Shown here piece by piece: positions 22,660 to 33,429 of a DNA stretch of 64,000 nucleotides. The stretch is taken from positions 7,254,001 to 7,318,000 of the forward strand of contig JAVHKY010000028.1 of NCBI GenBank assembly GCA_035079385.1. Direction: 5' to 3'. This DNA is from Aspidiotus rigidus (lineage: Eukaryota > Arthropoda > Insecta > Hemiptera > Diaspididae). The notes under the pieces are model-generated. The model saw nothing but the letters and a program-made list of their open reading frames with translations. It did no database searches and was not told the DNA's origin. The translations under genes and the position numbers were made by a program. Numbering within the stretch: position 1 is the stretch's first letter; every line of letters starts with the position of its first letter.

Positions 22660-23455
22660 CCACTAATGCCGATTGACATCGACCGAACATCGACGTCAAC
22701 TCGCCCAAGAATTGACTTCTTTGAAAGTTTCAATTCAAATTGCGTCGGTATAATGTTGAAAATCGACCTTAGGGCGACATCAATATGGTCGATTCCATTT
22801 CGACTCACTTGCCATGTCGATTTCGAGTCGACTTTTTTGACCGTAGTGTTGCGTCGATTAACAGTCAATTTTTAGTTTTCTAGAAATGTATGCTAGTCAA
22901 CTCTGAACCTACCTCAAATTGACGTCAATTCAAAGTCGATGCGTCTGTCACCACCTTGTGGTATTTTGTCCGTTCGGTAACTTTGCTACTCACAGACAGA
23001 ATCGTGCAATCATAATTATATGATGAGGGTCATTGGGAATCTGAGTTATGCTTGAACAACTGGGGTCTTATCTACTGCTTTCTGCAGTGTAGCAATGGTC
23101 CTATCGACGTCGATTTTCAGTCTGTATTAAAATTTGATATCAAAATCAACTCATATTAGACCTCGATTTGGAAACCCTGTCAGATTTTGCTCTTGAAATC
23201 GACACAATCTCGACTTCAAATTTAGGTTTTTTACTGCTGAATAACGTACAAACGCGATTTTGGGTCGACATCAATCTACAATACCGTGAGTTGACTCGAA
23301 TAGTGACGTCGATGGTCAGAAAGAGTGGTCGATTTTGAGTCAACTTTCAGTCATTTCGGATCGATTTGCGGTCGAAGCTGAGTGGAACTGCGCATAAATC
23401 GACTCAGAATCAAATTGGTCAAAATGGCGAGTCGATTTGGAATCAATGTGTTTCA
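22660..23455. repeat. TCGA-rich dispersed repeat, two blocks
   Basis: Blocks at about 22660-22935 and 23100-23455 are packed with GTCGA, TCGAC and AATCGAC motifs. The second block aligns with 59331-59635, sharing GACCTCGATT...AAACCCT, CTACAATACCG (CTATAATACCG) and GTCGACTTTC-like stretches in the same order. The open frames inside are repeats translated by chance. Confidence 0.6.
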
Positions 23456-24237
23456 TCAGGTGGGGGCTGCCACCATTAGTTTTAAAAACACTAAAATGAA
23501 CAAAAGTGGGTAACGAAGGACGCACAACGGACGATCTAGTATTTAAGCTACCTAAACAAAAAATTTTGTTTCCCTTGCTAAAATCGAGCCTCGTGTTATA
23601 TTAATCAACCTTGCTGAAATTTCATAGTCATTGTTGAGACATTTTCAAATAATCTTGATAAAAAGTGGCGCGTCATACCCTCCGTACTGAGCAGGGAGAG
23701 ATTGAAGACGGGAATTAAGCTATGGATACTTAACTGTGATAGATGAAGTAGATGTTCTTTCAATGCAGCGAATTATAATTATAGATTAAAACTGTTTTTG
23801 ACATATTTTATGTCTTTTCTCTTCCTCTACCCTAATCTTGAAATATGCGTCCGGGCGTCTGGGCGTCCCTGCGACCATGACAAAATTTTTAACGTCGAAC
23901 CTTCCAACCTATGTCCTAGCTCGCGCCCCAGCCCACGTTTCAGCCCACGCCTTAGGCCGCGACAATGAACGAAAGTTGGTAACAAGCAACGGGCAGTTCA
24001 GTGACCAGATTGCCACTTTTCATCAGTATGATTGGAAAATGTCTCGACAATGACTGCGAAACCTCAGCGACGTTGGTTCGATTTGGGCAACGGAAATAAA
24101 ATTTTTTGTTCAGGTTCGCTGAAATACCAGATTATCCGTTGCGCGTCGCTCGCAGACAACTTTTGTTCTTTGTACAGGCCTAGAATACCCTTAAGGAATC
24201 TAATTGGTTCCTGACTTCATCAAAGGAAATTTCGACT

Positions 24238-24435
24238 GCACTAACACCTACTTTGTTCCGAGTAGCAAGACTACCAAACGCTTCGAGCTGTATATGGATA
24301 GAAAAGAGGCTCGGAAAAACGTTGACTTTGAAACTACGAAATTTCAACTACACTAAAACCGACTTCATCTGCAAGTAGCAAGACTACCAAACGCTTCAAG
24401 CTGTATCCGAAAATCAGACTCGGAAAAACTTTTAC
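24238..24435 (+). repeat. Two GTAGC-core repeats
   Basis: Copies at 24260-24290 and 24373-24402 share AGTAGCAAGACTACCAAACG and a following CTTCAAGCTGTAT (CTTCGAGCTGTAT) about 113 bp apart. The core matches those at 5211, 9234 and 9661, although the flanking sequence differs. Confidence 0.7.
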
Positions 24436-24439
24436 TTCG

Positions 24440-27290
24440 GTACATAATATGAGCTCCCTTTTTTGGTGGAGCTCATGAAACATTAAGTGAGATTATTAAT
24501 GCACGTTGGATTGAGACTCTTCTGCGTGCCGACGTGCCGAACTGACCGGGTTAGTCATGGTTGAATCATAAACAACCCGGCGACCTTTCTTATCTCTGCG
24601 TAAGATAAACGAAATTCAAGAGGAGAGCTCGCTCTTAATTACATGTTATCATTAGAGGAAGATGACCGTTGAGCTATTAGGAAGCTATAGAGGACGCAGC
24701 TGAAAAGGATGGGTCCTTATCAAAGAGAAATCATGGTCTATTTGAAAAATTAAATTGAGTGTGGTGACAACTGATGTCTACGTCATACAGTCAACTTTTT
24801 TGAAGACCAGACCAGTTCCTTCTCGCAAAGAGATTCTTAAACGCTTTCCTCTTAGTCCACTCGCACTCATTTAGTTCTACTCACTGGCAGCCACTGTTTT
24901 GCTGGAAAAATCTCAAATTTTCTCCATCATTCTCGAATCAATTCATCTTCCAGCGGTCTCCATTTTTCATCCTCTCGTTTCAATGACTGCTGCTCATCTC
25001 TCCCTAGTACTCAATCTCCTCAGTCTGCACAAAGTGCTATCCATCAAATCCTGATTGGAATGGTCAAACTGATCCGATCACGAGTTCATGAAACACATCT
25101 TACAAAGGGTCAAGGACCGCGAGCGCTGGCTAAGTATAATTCTAGCAAAATTATATAGAGAAAATACACGTCCGATCCGATACAAAATTGACGGCGAAAC
25201 AATGGAAGAGAAGCGGTTTTCCTATTTTGATCTACAATCATTTCTACGATATAGGTATTCTCCTATAATTAGAAACGACTGAATACTCATACGTTTGCTT
25301 CTTCCGATGGGACACTATAAACAAGAATGTCGTTACCGGACAAAATAATAAACGCTGTCCAAGCAGAAATGTTGTCAGTCCTTCAATGTCTCAGAGGAGG
25401 TCAAAGTGTAGAAAATGAGAACCTGCCAATAGTCGTTTTCCGGAACGATAGCCAAGCTCGATCGCATTTATATAGCCTACAATCGTTCGACTCCCACACC
25501 TGTACTAATGGTCGTCACTACCTCAGCTTTTAGTTCATGTATTCGTCTTCAAACGATAATAATATCAACGTCCCATACACGAAGTGTACTTGGCCGTTTC
25601 GGTCAGTAATTATAATTTTTCAAGACATGCATGTTTCATTAATATAGTTAATAATAGTTTACCGCTTCCGTTGGATAGCGTGCGTGATTTGATTCCGTCG
25701 TAGTGATGGTTCGTTTTTTTTTTTTTTCGCTCATTTCTCCTCGGTCTTGACTTTTTCCCTTATCTTCGTATTTATATCTTTTTAATACGGAATCGACTAC
25801 CGCACCACCTATGAAGGAATAATATCGTATACAATATCCTGTGTTTACTGTTTTTTTGTTTTTTTTTTTTTCATGAAATAGTGCAGAAAAATCTCTCTCG
25901 CGTTCCAACTTCTTTTTTCAATATCCCGAACCAATAACTCGAGGAAAAACAATTAGTCGACTCTATATTATGCAGAATAGCAGTAAAGTATTCTATAAAC
26001 AGTAGTTTGGATAGTATCCTAGTGCAGGCGGTATAGAGAAGAGCGAAAAACGAGCGTCATATTATTATGCTGTGTAATTTTTATTAAAAACAAAAAAAGA
26101 AAAAGAAAACTTTTTAAACGAGACTGTACCGATGTTGCTAAAACTCGTAACGAAGTAAAAAGTGTTTTTACATTAATTAAATTAAACAAAGTAAACCAAT
26201 AATTTATGAAAATAAAACCATCTGCTTTTTAGCCGCAGAGGTAGTTTGTGTATAAAGAAGAGCGACAGAGAGAAGAAGCCTCGAAGTAAAGGCGTTTTGT
26301 CGACGAGGGGTTGCAAACCAACACCGATATTTTCAAAAGGCAATAAGACGTATACTCGCGCCAGACATTGAAGACGGCGGTGCGTAGGAGGGGAAATGGC
26401 GCATAAGAAGGATGATTTTTGCCAGTAAAAAGGGTGTTTGCTTTTGCACGATGAAATGCTACAAGTCAAAGAAGAGAAAGGGTTGAAAAAGGGATATTAA
26501 GCAGTAAATACTCTCGTACAGTATCTGCTAAAATTTCTTTTCACTTTTTTACCGATGCGATGGTATGTTTTCTACCTCGTTTGCTTTTTACTTTTAAGCA
26601 ATTGAAGCGCGTAAAAAAGAAAAGCGAGAGAATGAAAGCTTGGCAGACGGTATATATACGTTGCAGTGTATAGGAATTATGATATGAAAATACGCTGGTT
26701 TGTACGAAAACTATTTTCAGTGCCTACGAGGAGAGTGAATTGTTCGATCGTTTGTATTGATTTGTTTGTTTTTCGTTTGTTTGCGAAGAAATAGTGTGAT
26801 GGGTAGATAGATGAAATGAATTTGATAAAATTTTCCCAGACGAGGGTCAGAATATAGTTGTAAATACGCCCGTATAATGGAGAACATTGCGACAACATTT
26901 CTGATATGCTGATGTAGGAAACAAAAAAAACTTGACGACTAAGTTTGAAAGTCATAATATTGCTGCTGAACCTTTGGTACTTGAGTACCCGTGCGTTTGA
27001 CCGTTCTTCAAACGACTGCGATGGGATTGGGTATCAATGTTTTGGTCGGCTCCAAGGCTCATGATATCAGTACCGTACTTTGTTACTGTTGATGATCCGT
27101 GCACTTCACTGAGCATCATGAGTGTCCCTGAAGTTTAAGAAGCCGGGCAAAAGCGTGTCTACAATCGCAACTGAATGAGAAAGATGAGCCGTACTATCTC
27201 ACCTTTATATTTCTCATAATGTGGGAAAAATTCTCATCATGATCGAGTTAATCTTTTGGGAAACTACACATTATGGAATAACAGTAATTA
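24440..27290. other. Host-like spacer, no gene recognised
   Basis: Homopolymer runs of T (25716-25728, 25855-25870) and A-rich stretches. Open frames of up to about 95 codons (for example 26182-26469, minus) show no domain or splice support. Confidence 0.4.
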
Positions 27291-27360
27291 CAATAAACGC
27301 GACTACCCCGAAGGGAGAGTAAACAATACAAATCGCAGAAAAAGTTAACACAACGAGCGC

Positions 27361-27384
27361 TTTCGGCTAATAAACCATCTTCAG
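27361..27384 (-). ncRNA. Hammerhead-ribozyme-like core in PLE 3' region
   Basis: On the minus strand, CTGAAGA (27384-27378) and GAAA (27364-27361) flank TGGTTTATTAGCC. That gives the CUGANGA...GAAA arrangement of a hammerhead, with only a weak GG/CC stem II. It lies 3' of the PLE coding region, where hammerhead motifs have been described in PLEs. Stems I and III are poor, so it may be inactive. Confidence 0.35.
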
Positions 27385-27469
27385 GACTGAAATGAAAGCA
27401 AGTGACAAACGGAGGAGAAGAACAAGGTGTTAAGGTTGGCCAAACGAGAAATCGCGGTGTGAATCATAA

Positions 27470-28745
27470 ACCAGTTCAATCAGGCCATCTTCCGGAATGT
27501 ACGAGTTGAGTACATTAATGCCATCAGTGTTGAGATGACGCATTATTTCTATATGAGCTTGAGGGCGATGCGCATGCGATAGGAGTTCTCCTTATGGAGG
27601 AGCTTTTCCGATCCCTCACGGAAGCTGTGGCCACTGTTTACAAGATGATCAGCAAAAGCTGACTCACCAAAGTGTCCCTTACTCCAAGACTTAGGTGCTC
27701 AACTACTCTAACCTTCATTTGGCGGCTGGTCTCGCCAATATAAAAGCCACCACAATCCCTACATTCCAACTTATATACACCATTCCTCTCATCAATGGGT
27801 ATGGGGTCCTTCAGTCTCACAAACAACCCCTTAACTGTTGTAGGGTTGTAGAACGCGGGTCTGAAGCCAAACGGGCGGAGGTCTCGACCCAACTGGAGGG
27901 AGAACTTCCCCAGAAAAGGGAGACTGATCCAACGCAACCGGCGATCACGGATCATGTCTCGGGGGAGGGAGGTGGTGGAATCGAGAATGCTCCTTGTAAC
28001 TTTCCTCCGACCATCACGTCAACGTCGACATTGACCCTATTCACTCTAGCCAGGTGTTTTATTGTGAGTACTTCTTTCTTAAAAGCAGACTGACTCAACG
28101 GAATACGAGTCAGTCTGTGAACTAGGCTATGAAAAGCAGCCATCTTGTGAGCAACAGGACCAAACGAATCACTAAAACATCGGTCGTAGTATCTTTCCTG
28201 TAAATTCCAAACTCATGGATACCGTCTACAATAGAGATCGATAAATCCAAAAATTTAATGGAAAATACCCCTATTTCCAACGTAAATTTGATGGAAGGGT
28301 ACCTGGAATTGAGATACCTCAGAAACTCACCAAGGAGATCTAGGTGACCAGTCCAGGTACATAGAACGTCATCAACGTACCTGTGCCAATAGTGAATATG
28401 ATCGAGTAACACCTGGTTCGAGGGAAAAAGGTCAAGTTCAAACTTAGACATGAAAACTTCCGAGATAAAAGAGCCTAAAGGTGATCCAATAGGGATCCCT
28501 ACTTCATCAGGGAACTCGAACAATTTCCCTTCGAACTTACAATAGTTGAAGTTGGGAAACCAGCAAAGATTCAGGAGATCGAAAAATTCTTGAAACTCAT
28601 TGTGAGGAATGTTGGCTTTGACAATTAGCTCACCCATACGCTAGATAATAGCAGCCTTATTCAGGAACAAAATAACAACATCAAACGAGCAGATGGTCGT
28701 TCCCGGGGGAAGACTTACACCCTTCAGGACGTCAATTAAAGAGGC
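27470..28745 (-). pseudogene. PLE reverse transcriptase / GIY-YIG endonuclease, frameshifted
   Basis: Reading right to left: TTICSFDVV (RT motif A, near 28700), then the 28122-28637 frame with GIPIGSPLGSFISEVF and the catalytic RYVDDV, followed by a palm/thumb stretch (KFTLEIGVFSIKFLDLSISI). A linker frame at 27952-28143 leads into 27638-27955, where GVYKLECRDCGGFYIGETSR is the GIY-YIG core with RVVEH. The ORF resumes in another frame with SAFADHLVNSGH and ends near 27470. At least three frame breaks and one stop after motif A disable it. In active PLEs this single protein does target-primed reverse transcription using the GIY-YIG nuclease. The family call is secure. Confidence 0.85.
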
Positions 28746-28774
28746 CGTTTACTCTCCCTTCGGAGTATTCTTCC

Positions 28775-29671
28775 TTTCCCTCCTATCATATATAGTTCGA
28801 GGCTCGAAATTCTTCTAAATCTTCAAAGTCCCCCTCCTATCATATATATCTCAAGACTTGAAATTCTTCTAAGTCCCCCTCCTATCATATATAGCTCGAG
28901 TCTCAAAATTTTTCTAAGTTTTTGGTTGGACGGCGGACGGTAGCTCGAAAGTCAAAATTCTTCCAAGTCCCCCCCCCCCCTATTATATATACCGTATTCT
29001 CTCGAATACAAGACGCACTTTTTTACCAAATTTCAGAGCTCTAAAATTGGGGTGCGTCTTGCATTCAAGCGCGTCTTGCATTCGAGCGATAAAATGAAAT
29101 CTATGTTTCGAATAAAAAGTGGGTAGGTGGTCACTAGGTGGTCACGGCGGGTGATGCCGAGTTCCTATCTGTTATGCAGGATGACTCCTCCTCTTCAAGC
29201 GATGATGACCCTGACGACCCTACAAGTGAAGAGTCATCAGATACTGACTCCGAGTGAAGTTTTTCTTTTTTGTAGCAGCGATGTACCGGTATTTTATGTA
29301 CCTTATATTTTATGTACCTACGATAACTTAATTTTCTCATTTCAGTACTGCGTCTTGTATTCGAATTAAAAAAAAAATTCTGAAAATGCATTCTTCAATT
29401 TGGGGTGCGTCTTGCATTCAAGTGCGTCTTGTTTTCGAGAGAATACGGTAGCTCGAGACTTGAAATTCTTCCAAGTCCCCCTCCTTTCATATATAGCTCG
29501 AGACTCGAAATTCTTTTAAGTCCCCCTCCTATCATATATAGCTCGAGACTCGAAATTCTTCTAAGTCCCGTAACTAACCTAACCTTAGGTTACTAACTTC
29601 GCGGACGCGGGCGCGGACGTTTTCTGAGGATGTAATCTCCTAACAAAATGGATAGCATGTTCCCCGCTAAA
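28775..29671 (-). repeat. Minisatellite family member, inverted relative to 13 kb copy
   Basis: Tandem units of about 45 bp (CCCCCTCCTATCATATATAG, then CTCGAGACTCGAAATTCTTC) fill 28785-28990 and 29449-29575. The far end (29655-29671) carries a mutated copy of the AGCGGGGAACCCGCT hairpin. Order and orientation match 13043-13850 reversed. A pogo-type MITE splits the array at 28992-29448. Confidence 0.75.
28992..29448 (+). mobile_element. Pogo/Tc1-type non-autonomous transposon
   Basis: Imperfect 27-bp TIRs (CCGTATTCTCTCGAATACAA at left, one mismatch at right) are bordered on each side by TA (28990-28991, 29449-29450). The interrupted minisatellite unit continues directly across the element. 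Subterminal direct repeats (GGGGTGCGTCTTGCATTCAA) occur near both ends. A plus-strand frame at about 29150-29257 ends in DDSSSSSDDDPDDPTSEESS and a stop, resembling the acidic C-terminal tail of pogo-like transposases. TA target duplication and these features indicate the Tc1/mariner/pogo group; the catalytic region is deleted. Confidence 0.7.
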
Positions 29672-29689
29672 AAACCTTGATTCTACCAC

Positions 29690-30210
29690 CTCCCTCCCCA
29701 GGGATTCACGCCTAGATAGGAAGAAACGTTGGATTAGACTCCCTTACCTGGGCAGATTTTCGTTAAAGTTGGGCCGTGTGCTTAGTCATTTCGGGTTCCG
29801 TCCGGCATATTATAATACCAACACGGTAAAAAGTTTATTTGTAAATTCTTCTAGCCGAGAGCAGTGGTGTTTACAGCATAGCCTGCAACGATTGCCTTGG
29901 AGTTTATATAGGAATGACCGGCCATCAGCTTCAAATAAGAATTGAAGCTTGGGAGAAAGGTAACTTGGGAGAGTCGGCCTTTGCCGATCACCTTATCGAA
30001 AGTGGCTATAGGGTCAAAGAGGGACCTGGTACTCTCCTCCGTAGGGAGAACTCATACTTTAAGCGTATGGCTTTAGAAAATATTGAAATCTTACGTCACC
30101 GGAATAATGAAGACTTCACCGTCTTAAACAGGTATATTCCTGATGAGGGTCTGGTTGAACTAGTCTATGAGAATGATTCACACTCCGATGACTCGCTGGT
30201 TCAATCATAA
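29690..30210 (+). pseudogene. PLE 3' part with GIY-YIG endonuclease
   Basis: A plus-strand PLE tail. A frame near 29860-29935 reads GVYSIACNDCLGVYIGMTGH, the GIY-YIG core. The 29914-30210 frame continues with FADHLIESGYRVKEGPGTLL, a repeated ENSYFKRMALENIEILRH, and ends LVELVYENDS...SLVQS before TAA. The C-terminal part parallels the 27.5-kb element (SAFADHL, ENSY, IPEDGL), so the two belong to related families. The RT region is missing upstream, replaced by the linker at 29690-29800. A mutated hammerhead-like stretch lies at about 30283-30312. Confidence 0.8.
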
Positions 30211-30232
30211 TCCTCAACTTGGTTTCTCTGTT

Positions 30233-30262
30233 TTGTTGTTGTTGTTGTTGTTGTTGTTGTTG
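30233..30262 (+). repeat. (TTG)n microsatellite
   Basis: About ten GTT/TTG triplets directly after the PLE coding end. Confidence 0.9.
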
Positions 30263-30319
30263 GATTAGTCGCTTTCATTCGTGCTTCGATGATGGTTGTT
30301 TAACCGGAAGATCTTAGCG

Positions 30320-31480
30320 GCTGTGATTCGTGTGGTTGAAATATTTCGCTACTCTCTCGTAGAGTACATTTTTTGTATCAATTGGGTATCTCCTTTGCAG
30401 CATCTTCATTGCAAATTCTGTTATGTGGAGATTTTTCTTGAGACCAGGATTTCCTTTCCCCTCCTCTCTTCCTCGATATACCAATTCTATTGCCTCTTGT
30501 AACCCGACTGTATTATCCCATATTTACATCACGACCATGTACATTCAATATGTCCGAAGTTTGAAGTATTTGTCGTCGGAGTTCTTTTCCCTCTTTCATC
30601 AATATCGAGCAACTTCGAGTCTATTATTGTTATCGCTGTAACAATCACGAGTGCGCGAGCCCGTTCCTCTTCGTAACTTTCGAAGCAAGCACTTCTCGAT
30701 GATGAGAATTCTACGTATGTATACAATCGTATAAATGGTATTCCACGGGTCACTGTATATATACGTCATATCAGAAATGAAATCGACAGAAGATACCTTA
30801 CGCCATACGATGAAAAAAAAAAAAAAAAAAGAAAAAAAATTAGGACATTGTTGTGTTTCACTACATCATCACCGTATATATACGAAATTATCGCTTACGA
30901 AACTTTGGACCCGATTATTGCCCGTTGGCTCGGTAAACCCGCGCATGAGTGACCGACGCGAAAAATAACTTCAGAGTTATAAAAATAATAATTATTTTAT
31001 TTCTCATGAAGAACAATGTGTCGGACATAATCCAACTAGCCTATAAAGTATAGGCCTTTATACACCGATGCGTATACGTTTACGCATTCACGCGATTCTG
31101 CATCACACGTATGTGAAATCGTGAACAAGATAAATCCGATTAACGGAAATGTTTCGCGTAGCATTCCATTAACGGAAGTTTCGTTAATGAAACTTACGTT
31201 TATACCGTGTAATGTACAGTATATATGTATACATAATTATACGTACATATTATTACTCGAAGACTGCGCGACATTTCTGATGAAATTATTAATGAAAATT
31301 TATAAACGCGAGAAAGAATATATGGGAGTGTGCACGAAATGCGCGACGGAGGAATCTGAAAAATCGCTACTGATAACGTAAGATCGCCGTCATTGTTGGA
31401 AAGATCACGTTATAAGAAGTATAGCTGGATCTGTGGGTGAATGAGCCCACACTGGTGATTTAAAACCGTTTCTTCTTGTC
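30320..31480. other. Spacer, no gene recognised
   Basis: Contains an A-rich run at 30811-30840. Short open frames (for example 31121-31381, plus) lack recognisable domains. Nothing repeats elsewhere in the window. Confidence 0.4.
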
Positions 31481-31594
31481 GTCAGAACGTAACCTTGTCG
31501 TACTCCTCCTCTGCTAAACCACCCTGGTATCCAAACTCAACATACGGTACTCTCTCGGTCATAGACCCCTATTTCACCTAAACTAGCATGGTTC

Positions 31595-32093
31595 ACATAC
31601 CCCGATTTATGTGACAGCAATCACTTCCTAATACTGATCAAATCTCATCTCCTATCACAAGATAAATCCTCTTCTCCTCCCCGTTGGCTCATCAACAATG
31701 CCATCTGGTCTCAATTCTACGAACTTACATCGAATACCTCGTGTCTCCCAGACTCCTGTAACGCCTCTACAGCAATAGAAGCATTCACTGACTTTATCAT
31801 CTTCGTACCCGGTACATCTGGAACTCATAGACCAAAACAAGTTCCTATACCTTGCTATTAAAACACGAAAAAACTGCTATCGAACTTGCAAAACAATTCG
31901 TTCACTACCAGACTTCATAGCCTAGCTAGACTTCTGGTCCGGTCCTGGAACTTGTTTATAGAAGGCTTAAACCACCACACCGTGTCTATCTCGAATATGT
32001 GGAGAGACGTCAAAAAGCTCGCGGGAAATGGTTCTACTGAAACTGAACGCCTCTCTCATCACGGACCCATCCAACATTGCAAAAGCCCTAGCT
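31595..32093 (+). pseudogene. Jockey-like LINE fragment, split by the BEL element
   Basis: The plus-strand translation gives DLCDSNHFLILIKSHL, corresponding to the SDHxPI end of an AP-type endonuclease (Asp changed to Asn). It is followed by SSSPPRWLINNAIWSQFYEL and, after frame breaks, a VPIPCY block like the PVPWW of Jockey elements. Near 32060-32090 it reads ITDPSNIAKALA, typical of the start of Jockey RT domains. Sequence resuming at 39267 after the BEL element continues ALANH in the same frame, then decays within about 40 bp. The copy was already defective, with several stops. Confidence 0.65.
32089..32093 (+). repeat. Target site duplication of the BEL element (left)
   Basis: TAGCT directly before the left LTR, matched by TAGCT at 39267-39271 directly after the right LTR. 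Five base pairs is the usual length for BEL/Pao integration. Confidence 0.9.
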
Positions 32094-32360
32094 TGTATAG
32101 AAAGATTGAACTTACAGGAGCGGATTCTCCGCCCAGCCAGTTCACCTTCTATTATTTAATCAAAACGTAGGTTTGAATATAACAAAACGATCAACTACCT
32201 TTTACTATTTAATCTCGTCTTTCGATTACATCACTTCGACATATAAAGCCACGACTCGCAATTCTATCTGCGAGTGTGGCGGTTACTAAGTGTACGACGA
32301 TGGTCGTTGAATATAGAGACTTCCGTATACATACGAATACATTTATCGCATTTCGCGACA
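32094..32360 (-). repeat. BEL 3' LTR
   Basis: 267 bp. On the minus strand it runs from TGTCGCGAAATGCG to CTTTCTATACA, with the standard TG...CA ends. It is followed on the outside by the target duplication. Confidence 0.95.
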
Positions 32361-32810
32361 CTCCACAGAAAAGGAAAAAAAAAAAAAAAAAAAAAAATTA
32401 ACAATAATAATACCTAATAATAAAACAACCATAACGAGAACAGAGAAAGAGAAAAAGGAAAAAAAAAAAATTGATAACAATAATTAGTAAAACAATAAGT
32501 AAGTGTAAAACATATAAGGGGGAGGGGGGGGGGGGAATAAAACTTACAATAAATATCACACAAATACAAAGTATAAAACAGAGAGAGAGTATAAGATTAA
32601 AACTTAATAATAGGTATGTAAAATGAAGAAATATAAAAACTTCAAGAGAAAAGCAAAATTAAAATAAATAAAAAGGAAGATAATGTTTAAAACAGGCTAA
32701 AATAGTTTAAGAAAAATTCTAAAAAATGATAAAATAAAAATAAAGAAACTTCTAAACTTGATGTAAATAAAAGGATTAAAAAGAGGGTAAAATAAAAGGA
32801 AAAAATAAAA
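32361..32810 (-). other. BEL 3' non-coding region with low-complexity runs
   Basis: Next to the 3' LTR the minus strand reads TGTGGAG before TGT, a short polypurine primer candidate. The rest is extreme low complexity on the plus strand: poly-A (32375-32397, 32460-32471), a G-rich run (32519-32535) and AATAA-rich stretches. No coding content. Confidence 0.5.
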
Positions 32811-33266
32811 TTAGTGTTCGGATGAATCGGTAGAACAATCGGATGAATCGGTAGAATAATCGAACTTCGATCGTCTATGGTAACTGCTTCTTTTGGTATC
32901 TTCGAGAATTTCCTCTTTGATCGTTTGTAGATTGAGTTGCAATTTTGAAATCTTTTTCCGTTCACGTAGTTTTGCTCGACTATTGCGGCGGGATTCTTTC
33001 CCGCGTTTTTTCTTGTTCATTTTGATTGAGTGTCGTTTGCTGCGCTCTTCCAACGAAATATATTTTTTGGCCGCTAATTCTCGCTCTTCTTGTTCGTAAT
33101 AGTTGTCTTCGAATTCGCTGGGGTTACTCCTCACGCCATTGGCCACCATTTCTAGTGTTTGTGCGATACCCAGCATACCTTCGAGGTGACGACGCTCTTT
33201 TTCTATCTCTGGAGTACCAACGTATGCCGGAGCGCGGACGTAGTCCCATAAATTTTCGAAGGACAT
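32811..33266 (-). CDS. Small basic ORF between pol and 3' LTR of the BEL element
   Basis: 151 codons from an ATG 163 bp after the pol stop. Residues 1-75 are mixed and acidic (MSFENLWDYVRAPAYVGTPE). Residues 75-120 are strongly basic (KMNKKKRGKESRRNSRAKLR) and predicted helical. The tail is Ser/Asp-rich with a repeated STDSSD. There is no signal peptide or membrane segment, so it is not a typical envelope protein. Position and intactness suggest an accessory protein translated from a spliced or reinitiated RNA; nucleic-acid binding is inferred only from charge. I recognise no homologue. Confidence 0.55.
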   Translation of the reverse strand: MSFENLWDYVRAPAYVGTPEIEKERRHLEGMLGIAQTLEMVANGVRSNPSEFEDNYYEQEERELAAKKYISLEERSKRHSIKMNKKKRGKESRRNSRAKLRERKKISKLQLNLQTIKEEILEDTKRSSYHRRSKFDYSTDSSDCSTDSSEH

Positions 33267-33429
33267 TATGATAAACTATAAGTAAGGTAAAAGGTAAAGA
33301 TATAAATGACAAGAAAAAATGTTATTATTATTTTTATTTGTGGCGAGCAAGTTACCAGCAAGCTTGATTTTATAATATGAAAGGAGGAAAAATAGATAGT
33401 ACGAGTGGAAAGATGGGGAAGAAAGTATT

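Larger units (their letters stand above)
27299..28770 (-). mobile_element. Penelope-like element, 5' truncated, inverted termini
   Basis: A minus-strand PLE. Its 5' side ends at CCGAAGGGAGAGTAAAC (28764-28748, minus) and its 3' side at the reverse complement of that motif (27309-27325), giving inverted termini of about 20 bp. Inside are the RT and GIY-YIG coding parts (separate entry) and, downstream, a hammerhead-like core at 27361-27384. This is the best-preserved RT-containing PLE of at least six PLE fragments in the window. Confidence 0.8.

Noticed and set aside
28122..28637. Intact RT gene for the 27-28 kb PLE
   Set aside because: Only a middle part of the RT is open; stop and frame breaks separate it from motif A upstream and from the GIY-YIG domain downstream.
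29571..29594. TTAGG-like telomeric repeat (CCTAACCTTAGG)
   Set aside because: Only about two units, arranged as a palindrome rather than an array.
32811..33266. Envelope gene of the BEL element
   Set aside because: No signal peptide, membrane anchor, glycosylation pattern or Cys content; it is a basic helical protein.
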